From Megaustenia siamemsis (Eukaryota; Mollusca; Gastropoda; Stylommatophora; Ariophantidae): DNA of 64,000 bases. The notes under the pieces are model-generated. The model worked only from the letters and a program-made list of their open reading frames with translations, was not told where the DNA came from and did no database searches. Positions 22,005 through 31,740 of the stretch are shown here, one piece after another. A program made the position numbers and the translations under genes. The stretch covers positions 16,670,732 through 16,734,731 of the forward strand of contig JAVIAB010000102.1 in NCBI GenBank assembly GCA_032433765.1. The letters are read 5' to 3'. The stretch's first letter is position 1; each line of letters opens with the position of its first letter.

Positions 22005-23190
22005 GTGTTATCTAGTGTGCATTCAAATTGTCTGGTGTGCATTCAAGTTGCCTGGTGTGTATTCAAGTTATCTAGTGTGCATTCAAATTGCCTGGTGTGC
22101 ATTCAAGTTGTCTGGTGTGCATTCAAGTTGTCTGGTGTGCATTCAAGTTGTCTGGTGTGCATTCAAGTTGTCTGGTGTACATTCAAGTTGTCTAGTGTGC
22201 ATTCAATTTATCTAGTGTGCATTCAATTTATCTAGTGTGCATTCAATTTGTCTAGTGTGCATTCAATTTATCTAGTGTGCATTCAAATTGTCTGGTGTGC
22301 ATTCACTTTATCTAGTGTGCATTCAATTTGTCTAGTGTGCATTCAATTTATCTAGTGTGCATTCAATTTATCTAGTGTGCATTCAAGTTGTCTAGTGTGC
22401 ATTCAAGTTGTCTAATGTGCATTCAAGTTGTCTAGTGTGCATTCAATTTGTCTAGTGTGCATTCAAGTTGTCTAATGTGCATTCAAGTTGTCTAGTGTGC
22501 ATTCAAGTTGTCTAGTGTGCATTCAATGTGTCTATTGTGCATTCAAGTTGTCTAGTGTGCATTCAATTTGTCTAGTGTGCATTCAAGTTGTCTAGTGTGC
22601 ATTCAATTTGTCTAGTGTGCGTTCGAGTTGTCTAGTGTGCATTCAAGTTGTCTGGTGTGCATTAAAGTTGTCTAGTGTGCATTAAAATTGTCGGGTGTGC
22701 ATTCACGTTGTCTAGTGTGCATTCAATTTGTCTAGTGTGCATTCGAGTTGTCTAGTGCGCATTCAAGTTGTCTGGTGTGCATTAAAGTTGTCTAGTTTGC
22801 ATTCAAATTGTCTAGTGTACATTCAAATTGTCTAGTGTGCATTCACGTTGTCTAGTGTTTATTCATATTGTCTAGTGTGCATTCAAGTTGTCTAGTATGT
22901 ATTCACGTTGTCTAGTGTGCATTCAAGTTGTCTAGTATGTATTCACGTTGTCTAGTGTGCATTCAAGTTGTCTAGTATGTATTCACGTTGTCTAGCGTGA
23001 ATTCAAGTTGTCTAGTATGTATTCAAGTTGTCTAGTATGTATTCACGTTGTCTAGCGTGCATTCAAGTTGTCTAGTATGTATTCAAATTGTCTAGTGTGC
23101 ATTCAAGTTGTCTAGTATGTATTCACGTTGTCTAGCGTGCATTCAAGTTGTCTAGTATGTATTCAAATTGTCTAGTGTGCATTCAAGCTG
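22005..23190. repeat. 20-bp minisatellite, about 59 copies
   Basis: Unit ATTCAAGTTGTCTAGTGTGC. The phase is kept exactly at 20 bp across the whole array with no net indel. Variation is by substitution only (AAG/AAT/ACG, TAG/TGG, GTGTGC/GTATGT). The GTATGT/CACGTTG variants cluster after 22880. Confidence 0.98.
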
Positions 23191-23284
23191 ATCAGGCAAA
23201 TTATCTGACATTTTCAAACCATTTCTGGTTGCATATTGAGCACAGTCAGTTTTACTCTTGTTAATCGTACTGGCATTCCTCTTC

Positions 23285-23563
23285 TTTCTTTCAGCTCCCT
23301 GTGGAGCATAGCTCTTTAACAAACACGTTCATTTCTCTGTAGAGCATAGATCTTTAACAAACACGTTCAACTCCCTGTAGAGCATTGATCTTCAACAAAC
23401 ACTTTCAGCTCCCTGTGGAGCATATGTTTTCAACAAACAATTTCAAATCCCTGTGGATTATATGTCCTCAAAAAAATGTCCAAGCCTTTCTGTTTCTTAC
23501 TATTCTTTTGAGATCATTCCATATCTTCCCATCATCTTCATCTTTGCTCTCTTGGCTTTGTGT
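23285..23563 (-). mobile_element. LINE H 3' fragment with internal 38-bp duplications
   Basis: The minus strand contains AAGATGAAGATGATGGGAAG and ATATGGAATGATCTCAAAAG, matching 3590-3640 (MKMMGKTWNDLKNR block). The adjacent segment, single-copy at 3655-3700, is present here more than four times in tandem. Confidence 0.7.
23290..23457. repeat. 38-bp tandem repeat derived from LINE H
   Basis: Unit begins TTCAGCTCCCTGTGGAGCAT and ends CTTTAACAAACACG; starts lie at 23290, 23328, 23366 and 23404 with a partial fifth. The single-copy counterpart is the inverse of 3655-3700. Confidence 0.9.
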
Positions 23564-23672
23564 AGACACTAAAAAACATAACAGCAAGAGATTGACTTAA
23601 GTAGACACTAGGAAACATAACAGTAGGAAATGGACTCGCGTAGACATTAGAAAACATAACAGCAGGAGAGGC
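23564..23672. repeat. 36- to 39-bp repeat, three copies
   Basis: Three units of TAGACACTAAAAAACATAAC plus an AGCAAGAGATTGACT-like part. Immediately follows the LINE H fragment. Confidence 0.8.
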
Positions 23673-23750
23673 TGTTAGAGAAGAGCAAGAAATAAACTAT
23701 ATATCCCTTTATCGCTGAAATACAAATGATGAAGGAACGAGTAAGAACAC
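23673..23750 (+). mobile_element. LINE E 3' fragment
   Basis: TATATCCCTTTATCGCTGAA and its flanks match AAATTATATCTCCCCTCGAC in the copy at 31594-31740 (RKLYLPSTLKDK, stop). Very short. Confidence 0.5.
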
Positions 23751-24243
23751 AAAGGAGAAGAACAGAAGAAAACGAAACAATAGAAGTAGAAAAAGATGAA
23801 GAAGAAGACGAGAACAGCTTAAATGTATTTTAACAACTTTAAAAAAAATAATAATTACGGAGGATGAGATAGAAGGAAACAGAAAAGACAACACACAGGG
23901 TTTAATGAAGAAAGTGAATAACCGAATTAAATATAAAAACAATATATAGAGATAGATAGGCAAGTACTCTAGTAAATGTGGCACATAATGATGATTACAA
24001 GAAGACACAACTAGAGCAAGCAAACATTAATATTGTCCATCACTGTAAAATCTGATCTGCCTACACTATCACTCTTTACCCACCCCTGTCCGCCATCATG
24101 TCCTCTGTACCGTTATTACAAAGTGCAAACATGATTGCTATAGATTGCCTAGCTGTCGCATTTAATGCTGATTGGTGTTACACGCCACAGCCAGGACCCG
24201 TCTGTTGGACGTAAGGTTCTCTACGCTCCAGAACAGCGCTCAT
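23751..24243. other. purine-rich then unique stretch, no gene seen
   Basis: 23751-23900 is strongly A/G-rich on the plus strand. The rest is unique. No gene or repeat family recognised. Confidence 0.4.
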
Positions 24244-24361
24244 CAGCTTGTGTGTTTACTGTTGCTTGTACAGGCCTCGTTGTGAGATGGTTCATGTCCT
24301 AGCAGCTTGTGTTTGTTTACTGTTGCTTGTACAGGCCTCGTTGTGAGTTGGTTCATGTCCT
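24244..24361. repeat. 59-bp tandem duplication
   Basis: Two adjacent copies of CAGCTTGTGTTTGTTTACTG, then TTGCTTGTACAGGCCTCGTT and GGTTCATGTCC, differing by a few bases. Recent local duplication. Confidence 0.9.
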
Positions 24362-24611
24362 GGCGCTTCGTTTGGTTCATGCAACTTGTATTGTTCCGCG
24401 ATCAAAGTAGTGCCAGAAGGTACCCGGATGTAACTGAATATGTTTTTTTTTTAAATGTGACCCCTGACTTCAATGAATTTGAGATTGAATACCTAATCCT
24501 ATCGGAAACAGAAGATAACAAGGAGGTCATGTCTTCAAATTGAACACGTAAAAGAAGTCTTGGCTGTTGAAAATAGAAGAAGTAGAATGTATACCGTTGT
24601 CCTGTCCACAT

Positions 24612-25000
24612 TTTTAAAACATCATCATCATTGAGTGCCGTGTCGGCATCGAAGGTTGGTTACCATGAAGCGCCATTCCGCTCTGTCTCTTGCTTTGATG
24701 GTGTAGGTTGTCATAGGTTGGATATTATATGTTTTATGTTACTCGTTCATGTTAGACTTGGTCTGCCTCTTTTACTTCTTATTTTCCCTCCCAAAATTAC
24801 TTTTATTAGGCTGCTGTGTCTTTTAACATGCTCCACAAATATCGCATTTGTATTGTTCTAATTGTGTTTAGTAGTTCTCTTTTTATTTTTAGTTGTTTAA
24901 GATTTTTATATCATTTGCTTTAATTCCTTCCATCCAATTCTTCTATAAATACGCATTTCAAAGCTTTCAATGTTCTGATTTGTTTTCTTGTCTTCCCAGA
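24612..25000 (-). mobile_element. LINE C 3' fragment
   Basis: The minus strand carries diverged FEMRIYRRIGWKELKQ, FVEHVKRHSSLIKVILGGKI and KRGRPSLT blocks. It ends in ATGATGATGATG (24620-24632). Compare the copy at 30854-31581. Confidence 0.75.
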
Positions 25001-25195
25001 ATACCTTCCCAGAATACCTTCTCAGAATACTTCCCATGAATACCTCTCCAGAATGTCTTCCTAGAATACCTCCCAAGAATACCTCCCCAGAATACTTTCT
25101 CAGAATGCCTCACCAGAATACCTCCACAGAATACCTCCCCAGAATACCCCCCTCCCAAGAATCCCCCCTCCCCCCCCCAATACCTTCCCAAAATA
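25001..25195. repeat. short diverged repeat (about 13-15 bp)
   Basis: Reiterated CCAGAATACCTCC / TCAGAATACTTTC units, ending in a C-rich run. Confidence 0.8.
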
Positions 25196-25463
25196 TTTCG
25201 CCAACAAACTACAACAAGAAAACAAAAGTAAACTGTCTCTCTCCCGCTCACTCTCTCCCTCTCACTCTCTCACGCACACAAACACACACCTCTTATACCT
25301 GTTCGGGTTTCGAGGCAGATACAAAACTTTAGTTCTTGTCCTTCTGGAAGCCTCAAACCATTGCCGAATGATGTCGTTGCTGCGCTTCTCGGATGTTGTC
25401 AGTCCATCTTACCATGGACCCACCGCGGCCTCTTCATACAACCCCTCGTTTAATTAACGTCCT
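25196..25463. other. spacer, no gene seen
   Basis: Short CT/CA-rich part then unique sequence up to the LINE B copy. Nothing recognised. Confidence 0.35.
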
Positions 25464-25858
25464 AAATGATACACAACAAACAAGGAAATCACTGGAGTCT
25501 GTAGAAATGTGGTTTTACAGAAGAATGTTGAGAATACCCTGGACAGCTAAGAAGAGTAATGAAAACGTTCTGAAAGAGGCCAAAGCAAAAAGAGAGCTAA
25601 TTTCCAATATTAGGAAGAAACAATCATCATTTTTTGGTCATGTAATGAGAAGAGAACTACTGGAATATATTGTAAAAACTTGAAAAATTGAGGGACGAAG
25701 AGATAGAGGAAAGCAAAGAGAAAAGATACAAGGCAGTTTAAGAGAATGGCTAGGCAGAAGGTCAACAACAGAAATGACAAATAACTGTCGAGATCGAAAG
25801 TTGTAGAGAGACATGATCACATACGCCAGCAGGCCCGGTACTTGATGATGATGATACA
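25464..25858 (+). mobile_element. LINE B 3' fragment
   Basis: Plus strand reads QTRKSLESVEMWFYRRMLRI, PWTAKKSNENVLKEAKAKRE, FFGHVMRRELLEYIVKT and a stop, then GREMARQKVNN-like remnants and CGGTACTTGATGATGATGAT. This is the LINE B C-terminal block (RTE-like YRRML ... GHVMRR arrangement). No palm domain is present. Confidence 0.87.
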
Positions 25859-26515
25859 TAATCTAATGACAATCATCCCAGACAAGCAAACTATTTAATT
25901 TGTCGTCTCCTCTGTGTGGTCTACAACTGATTCAATATCCAATCCATAACTCGCAACATCATCCCTAAGTCAATTAAATATACAAAATAATTAAATGTAC
26001 AAAGAACGAAATCAATGACGATGCACACATATTTTAAATAAATCAAAGGTCAACAACCCAAAAATAAAACTTCTCTTTTTAATCTGAATCTACAAATGAT
26101 AAAAGAAAAAATGGTAAGAATATATCACACCGGAAGTAACGGCAAGTTCCGGTCGTATTAATTCATTATTCACAAACTAACGTATTCAAATTCCTAAGTG
26201 GTTGATTTTTAACGGAATCCCAAAGAAATGATCTTAGTTGTGGAACTTATCAGGAACACGTAGATTCCTACAGAGAAAAAGATGAATGGTTCGCATCTAG
26301 CGTTCTATCACTGTCAACAGCCAGCATAATCATACTTTCAGCAAGATCTCCTCTCACTTCCCATCTCCCAGGCCACAATTATTCTCTGGCTGGTTTTTGG
26401 TCTCCTGGGACGATCGCCGGAAGAGAGATGCCTGGGTGGAATACGGGATTGGTGGGTTGGAGTTCGAGAAGGGGAGGGGAGGGTTGGCCAAATCAACGGT
26501 TTCATGTGGTCAGAT
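25859..26515. other. unique AT-rich stretch, no gene seen
   Basis: About 650 bp with no recognised repeat, RNA or convincing coding frame. Confidence 0.4.
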
Positions 26516-26708
26516 TTTTCCTTGATTGTGTGGGGTGAGTGAGGTTTTGTGTGAGAGAGATATAACAAGATCTGTGTGTTTAATGTCACATATCGTTCCT
26601 TTATTGTGTGGGTGAGTGTGGTGTTGTGTGAGAGATATATAACATGATCTGCGTATTTAATGTGACATATCGCTCCTTGATTGTGTGGGTGAGTGTTGTA
26701 GTGTGTGT

Positions 26709-26773
<65 letters not shown>

Positions 26774-26837
26774 AGATCTGTGTGTTTAATGTGACATATC
26801 GCTCCTTGATTGTGTGGGTGAGTGTTGTAGTGTGTGT

Positions 26838-26890
<53 letters not shown>

Positions 26891-27058
26891 AGATCTGTGT
26901 GTTTAATGTGACATATCGTTCCTTGATTGTGTGGGTGAGTGTGGTGTTGTGTGAGAGATACATAACATGATCTGCGTATTTAATGTGACATATCGCTCCT
27001 TAATTGTGTAGGTGTGTGAGATTCTGTGTGAGAGATAGTACAATCTGCTATGTTTATA
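26516..27058. repeat. complex minisatellite with embedded (AT)n
   Basis: Five to six copies of a unit containing TTTAATGTGACATATCGCTC, CTTGATTGTGTGGGTGAGTG and GTGTGAGATATAT. In two units the ATAT part has expanded to long (AT)n runs (26711-26767 and 26841-26884). A diverged continuation lies at 27510-27600, beyond the SINE3 insertion. Confidence 0.9.
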
Positions 27059-27061
27059 TGA

Positions 27062-27417
27062 GATTTTATTTTATTTTATTATTTTTTTTTTTTGTGGCGT
27101 TTGCCAGCATTTATCTTTGCCGAAGTCCCTAAAGATTACGAACTGAATTTTGCGTGTTGACCCGTTTTTTCCCTGTCAGCCGTGTGCACAGGGGTCCCTC
27201 GCCTGCCATGAAGATAACTCCGACTTCGGAGGTACTCATATTTGTTTCCGTCCATGAGTAAATTGACGTTTCAAGCCGGGCCTCGCTGCTGAGACCAGGG
27301 GTGGGTGCCGCAGAGAGAAATCAAAAATAAAAATCCCAACCGGTGCAGCCGGGATTTGAACCCACAACCTCTCTGTCTCGAGGCCGGCGTCTTACCTCGA
27401 AACCAACCAGTCCCCAA
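27062..27417 (-). mobile_element. SINE3, tRNA-derived
   Basis: On the minus strand the head reads GGGGACTGGTTGGTTTCGAG then GTAAGACGCCGGCC, with a canonical B box GGTTCAAATCC about 40 nt further on. A body of about 250 bp follows, then an A-rich tail (T-rich on plus, 27062-27095). Only one copy is in the window. No clear TSD. Confidence 0.72.
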
Positions 27418-27418
27418 T

Positions 27419-27505
27419 TGAGAGTATTACATAACAGGCCATTTATTGGAATCCCCATGGAAAAAGACAAAGAGAAAGACCAATGAATTCTTGTGTGATG
27501 ATGTC
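27419..27505 (+). mobile_element. LINE H fragment
   Basis: AGTATTACATAACAGGCCAT and AAAAAGACAAAGAGAAAGAC match 3490-3560 (KVLHNMPF block). SINE3 abuts its 5' side. Confidence 0.6.
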
Positions 27506-27629
27506 CCCCTTTATAACATATATTTTCATGATTGTGTGAGTGCGTGAGATTCTGTGTGAATGAGATCACTTTGTGTCTACTTTATGTGAGATAGTATTTT
27601 CTTGATTATCTAGGATGGTCGATGCTATT

Positions 27630-27693
27630 TGTGTGTGTGTGTGTTTGTGTGTGTGTGGGTGGGTGTGGGTGTGGGTGTGTGTGCAGTGCAGAA
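27630..27693. repeat. (GT)n microsatellite
   Basis: GT/GGGT run of about 64 bp. Confidence 0.95.
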
Positions 27694-27789
27694 TAAATTT
27701 CGTTTGTCTAATGCAGTCGCCGCGAGCCGTACAGGTCAGTTTGTATTCATCTCGCCACAGAAAGTAACTTGATAGCCAGGAAAATAATT

Positions 27790-27980
27790 GCAATGCTGCG
27801 GTAAAGCTGGTAGCAAGGAGCCAGTGGTGGGGGTGTCCTAAACACTCCAATGTATGGTGACAGCTTTACAAGGAAGAAACGAAACACAATACTGACGTTT
27901 CGGCATGTAGCCTTCTTCAGAATACAGGGACAACGACAACAAACGATGAAGCACAATTATCTCTAACTACATGTTGGATG
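27790..27980 (-). mobile_element. Penelope-like terminal sequence, arm 1
   Basis: Inverted relative to arm 2 (28586-28755). On the minus strand it contains CTGAAGAAGGCTACATGCCG followed by AAACGTC (27894-27920), then the block that includes GTGTTTCGTTTCTTCCTTGT and AAAGCTGTCACC. A GTAAAGCTG ... CAGCTTTAC pair lies at 27801-27870. The motif is of the kind seen near Penelope-like element termini; the assignment is from memory of motif type. Confidence 0.5.
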
Positions 27981-28317
27981 TGCTTCCGTCACGTGATGCT
28001 TTCTGGGTAATGTCATACATACAGTCATTCACTCGAATTCCTTCACGGCGGACAGACCTGTTGTTTAAGCTGTTATTTTCATTTAAAATAAGAATGTATC
28101 CGGTTGGGATTTGTATTTTGGATCTCTCTTTGCGGCAACCACCCCTGGTCTGATACATTATTCAATTTTACAATTGACGTCTCGAGATCTTCCTCGTTTT
28201 TCTAATCTTTCTATTTTATACATATCGACGCTCATCCTACCTCCCCTCATGTAGCCTCCTTTCTTATTTCAACATCTTACTTTCCTCTTTTCTGTCCACC
28301 TCTCCATTCACTTGATC
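27981..28317. other. sequence between the inverted Penelope-like arms
   Basis: No repeat match elsewhere in the window. The minus strand is open for 63 codons (27967-28158) without a recognised motif. Confidence 0.4.
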
Positions 28318-28328
28318 ATCTAACATGT

Positions 28329-28585
28329 AAAAAAGTAAAGTACCCCCGTCACGCCAAGTGGCGTATAGGGAATATGGTGTTAGTGACCATCAATTTTACA
28401 GACTTTCAGCACATGATTTTTGGGGTAATGTGGTCGATATTACGCCCGTGCCGCTTCACTTTCCCAGAAAAAAATCCGGTACCCATTAAAGGCTGGGTGA
28501 ACCCGGAAGCCGTCGGTTGGGATCGAACCCTACCCCTTGTCCTTTGTAGTCCAGTTCACTAACCACTGAGCTATCTTGGCTCCCT
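28329..28585 (-). mobile_element. SINE1, full length, with 11-bp target-site duplication
   Basis: Minus-strand SINE1 with A box (GATAGCTCAGTGGTTAGTG) and B box (GGTTCGATCCC) and the usual 3' end. It is flanked by a perfect ATCTAACATGT at 28318-28328 and 28586-28596. Removing the insert restores continuity with arm 2 of the Penelope-like sequence, so this SINE is younger than it. Confidence 0.95.
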
Positions 28586-28755
28586 ATCTAACATGTGGTT
28601 ATAGATAATTGTGCTTCACCGTTTGTTGTCGTTGTCCCTGTATTCTGAAGAAGGCCACAGGCCGAAACGTCAGTATTGTGTTGTGTTCCTCCCTTGTAAA
28701 GCTGTCACCATACCTTGGAGTGTTCTACACTCCCCACCACTGGCAACTTGATAGC
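28586..28755 (+). mobile_element. Penelope-like terminal sequence, arm 2
   Basis: Plus-strand counterpart of arm 1: ATAGATAATTGTGCTTCACC, CTGAAGAAGGCCACAGGCCG followed by AAACGTC (28645-28671), then TTGTAAAGCTGTCACCAT. The hairpin arms GGCC/GGCC are perfect. It diverges from arm 1 after CCACTGGC. Confidence 0.5.
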
Positions 28756-28835
28756 CCTTCCATCATCATAACCCTCTTTCCCCCGACCTGAACCGCTGCA
28801 AGCTATACATTCCGCAACCAGCTTCCCGCAGTGTC

Positions 28836-29630
28836 CATCATCATCATCATCATCAAGTACCGGGCCTGTTGGCGTAGGTGATCATGTCTCTCCACAACTT
28901 TCGATCTCGGCAGCTACTTATCATTTCTGTTGTTGACCTTCTGCCAAGCCATTCTCTTAAGCTGTCTGTTATTATTTCTCTTTGCTTTCCTCTATCTCTT
29001 CGTCCCTCATTTTTCCAGTTGTTACAATATATTCCATTTGTTCTCTTCTCATTACATGGCCAAAAAATGATGATTGTTTCTTCCTAATATTGGAAATTAG
29101 CTTTCTTTTTGCTTTGACCTCTCTCAGAACATCTTCATTACTCTTCTTAGCTGTCCATGGTATTTTCAACATTCTTCTGTAAAACCACATGTCCACAGAC
29201 TCAAGGCTCTACGTAACATTTAAGAACTCATTTCCTAGTTTCTATTGTCAAAAATGGATTGCATAGTATCTTCCTCATTTTTTGGAAAGCTGCTTTTGCC
29301 TGAGCCATTCTGCATCTCACCTCTTTTGTACATCTTCCGTCTGAGGTTAACAAAGTTCCCAAATATTTAAATTCATTTACCTGTTTTAATATTGTTCCAC
29401 TTGTCTTTATTTTGCACTGAGGTGATGTCTTTTTCTTTGTTGTTACCATTACCTCTGTCTTTTTGCTATTAAGGCTGAGTCCTTTATTTTTGCTTTCTTT
29501 CACTATAATGTCCAACTTTTCTTGTAACTCATTTTCACTCCATTCTATTGTATTGTCCATATTCTTCTGTAAAACCACATTTCTGTAGTCTCTAGCGACA
29601 TTCCTGACTATTGGCAGAATATCCATGATG
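28836..29630 (-). mobile_element. LINE B fragment reaching into the RT domain
   Basis: The longest LINE B copy. The minus-strand 3' end starts with (CAT)n at 28839 and GTACCGGGCCTG. The C-terminal block is MWFYRRMLKIPWTAKKSNED, then KKQSSFFGHVMRREQMEYIV. Upstream (29228-29626) lies the palm-distal RT: LNSKKTEVMVTTKKK, FKYLGTLLTSDGRCTKEVRC and RMAQAKAAFQKM. A deletion near 29205 removes the YGCESWTIG stretch present at 50040-50090. Confidence 0.88.
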
Positions 29631-29632
29631 CG

Positions 29633-29985
29633 GGGGTCTCGGTAGCCTAGTTAGGAAAACCACCCGACTGGGCTACCAACGTTCGGACAACCCGTGTTCG
29701 ATTCCCGCTGGAAGCTGTGTGAGTTGTACTCGTGGTTAGAAAAAAAATACTTCCGCGGTCGACCCAGCCGCTAGGAGGGTAGTACTCTGGGAAGGTGAGG
29801 AATGCCGCCTCGCATCGTGAGTTTCGATGCTTGAAGCGACACTATCCAGAAGTCCGCGAACACTTCTGGATAGGCGGTCGAGCACATGCGGGTGAAAACG
29901 AGTGCCAAGACGCCCATTCAAGTCTCGTACTTGACCTTTACTTTAACCTTTACCTTAACCTTTACATTCACCTTTATCCATTACC
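29633..29985 (+). mobile_element. SINE2, full length, tRNA-derived
   Basis: Plus-strand head GGGGTCTCGGTAGCCTAG with an A-box-like GGTAGCCTAGTTAGG and B box GTTCGATTCCC (about 29698-29708). The body contains GATGCTTGAAGCGACACTAT and CACTTCTGGATAGGCGGTCG. The 3' tail is a hexameric CTTTAC-like repeat (29935-29980). A second, 5'-truncated copy is inverted at 32659-32974. Confidence 0.85.
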
Positions 29986-30045
29986 TCCACATGCCAGACT
30001 GACTGAATTAATTTTTTTTAAATATCCTTATCGTGAAAGACGGAT

Positions 30046-30298
30046 TGCATCTTCTTCTTCTATCCTTTCTCCACTGCCGTTGGCGTCGTTGGGAGATGCA
30101 ATATGCGATTCTTTGCCCTTCTGTTAACCTGTTCTGGTGTTATCCCTCTGGTGTTTATGGCTCTTTGAGTCATTGCTAGTTCTTTTTGTTTTGTTATGTG
30201 GCCGGAACAATGTATCTGTTGTTTCTTTATGTATTCGATGGCTGGTTCAATTTTGAGTTTCTTCCTCAGGAATTGAATAATTTCATTCTGTGATTGTG
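30046..30298 (-). mobile_element. LINE D 3' fragment
   Basis: Minus strand reads KKLKIEPAIEYIKKQQIHCS, then GHITKQKELAMTQRAI and NRRAKNRILHLP, followed by GAAGAAGAAGA as tail. The arrangement (helix, GHI..., terminal RAK/R block) is LINE C-terminus-like, distinct from B, C and G. Single copy here. Confidence 0.6.
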
Positions 30299-30610
30299 CA
30301 CCGTCTCCACACCCAAGGTTGGCTACCATGGACAGTCGTGTCATTCTGTATCAGTGTCTCGATGTTACATGTTGTCATACTTTCACCTGTCCATCTTTTG
30401 ATGTTACCGGTTTACTTTTGTTTTGGTCTGCCTCTGACTTGCCTACCTTGTACCCCCCCCCCCCCCCTTCCAAGATGGCGTTAAGTAGGGTATTGTTCCG
30501 TCCTCTCACATCTCCCAACAAGTTTCATTTGCACATCTTCTTTCAATCTTTGGGATACAATTTTACCTGAGCTACTCTGCACCTCAGCTTTTTTTTATAC
30601 TTCTCTCCTC
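30299..30610 (-). mobile_element. mosaic of LINE fragments with a C15 run
   Basis: 30299-30452 resembles the LINE C 3' region (GTTGGCTACCATGGACAGTC; compare inverse 31530-31550). A run of 15 Cs sits at 30453-30467. 30470-30600 has inverse CRVAQ-like RT remnants. Boundaries are uncertain. Confidence 0.45.
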
Positions 30611-30726
30611 CGAAACCCTGATTGTTAAACCGTAATGATGTAACCTTGAATGTCATATATATATATGGCCCTTTTCGTCTTGTCAGACGGTCTAGTGGAG
30701 GCTATTGCGTATTTTTTTGAGGTATT

Positions 30727-30815
30727 GTTTTTTGAATGTTATACCTTGAATGTTATACCTTGAATGTTATACCTTAATTGTTACAGATTAATTGTTACAG
30801 ATTAATTGTTAACTG
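30727..30815. repeat. short tandem repeats
   Basis: Four copies of TTGAATGTTATACC-like units followed by TTACAGATTAATTG twice. Confidence 0.85.
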
Positions 30816-30853
30816 AATCAGATATGGATTTAAATTATCTTATTATCTTTCTC

Positions 30854-31581
30854 CATGCCTTTCTTTGGAGTGTTACTTGATGAGGCTCCAATCTCTTTCT
30901 CGGTGGTCTGCAATATTCGCCTTCGTGTTCTGAAGATGCCTCATGTGTACCACACACTTTGCTGTTTTCGCTTTCTGGGCCGTTGATCATTTTCGATTCA
31001 TCCGCCCCATACACCGACACAGACTCAAAATGCAAAATTGAAATAAACAAAAGAATAGGTATGGCAAAAAGTAATTTTAATGCCATGAAAAATATACTAA
31101 CAACAAAACAAATATCAGCAGGGCTGAAACTAAGAATGGCAAAATGTTACATCTTCTCAATATTCCTGTATAGTGCAGAAATATGGACATTAGACAAGAA
31201 AGCAGAACAGAAAATTGAAACCTTTTGAAATGTGGATTTATAGAAGAATATGTAGAATTGGATGGAAAGAAAAGAAAACAAATGATGAAGTTTTAAAACA
31301 ACTGAATATAAAAAAAGAACTACTAAATACAATTAAGACAAGGCAAATTAAATTTTTGGGGCATGTTAAAAGACACAACAGCCTACTAAAAGTAATATTG
31401 GAAGGAAAAATAAAAGGTAAAAGAGGCAGAGGCAGACCAAGACTAACATGGACGAGTAACATCAAAAGATGGACAAGTTAATCTATGACAGCCTGCACCA
31501 TCAAAGCAAGAAACAGAGTAAATGGCGATCCATGGTAGCCAATCGTCGTTGCGGAGAAGGCACTCGATGATGATGATGATG
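30854..31581 (+). mobile_element. LINE C insertion with 12-bp target-site duplication
   Basis: Flanked by a perfect ATTATCTTTCTC at 30842-30853 and 31582-31593. From about 31020 the plus strand reads INKRIGMAKSNFNAMKNIL, AEIWTLDKKAEQKIETFEMW (after a frame change), WIYRRICRIGWKEKKTNDEV, IKFLGHVKRHNSLLKVILEG and KRGRGRPRLTWTSNIK, stop, ending CACTCGATGATGATGATGAT. The first 165 bp (30854-31018) do not align with the LINE in this orientation and may be a 5' inversion or filler. Confidence 0.88.
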
Positions 31582-31593
31582 ATTATCTTTCTC

Positions 31594-31740
31594 GAGAACA
31601 CCAGACCCAAGGGCCGATCACGAAAAAAGTGGATTGATGGAATATTAGAAACACTACGAAACATAAAAGAGGTGAAAAGAAGAGCAAAAGACCGCAAATT
31701 ATATCTCCCCTCGACGCTGAAAGACAAATGAAGAAGGAAA
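31594..31740 (+). mobile_element. LINE E 3' fragment
   Basis: Plus strand reads ENTRPKGRSRKKWIDGILET, then EVKRRAKDRKLYLPSTLKDK and a stop. The K/R-W...L motif with a terminal RRAKDR block is a LINE C-terminus. It was the target of the LINE C insertion just upstream. Confidence 0.65.

Noticed and set aside
30835..31086. 83-codon minus frame with a convincing signal peptide (MALKLLFAIPILLFISILHF)
   Set aside because: The hydrophobic start is the antisense of LINE C coding sequence (31027-31086), and the rest lies inside the same TSD-bounded insertion. It is an antisense artefact.
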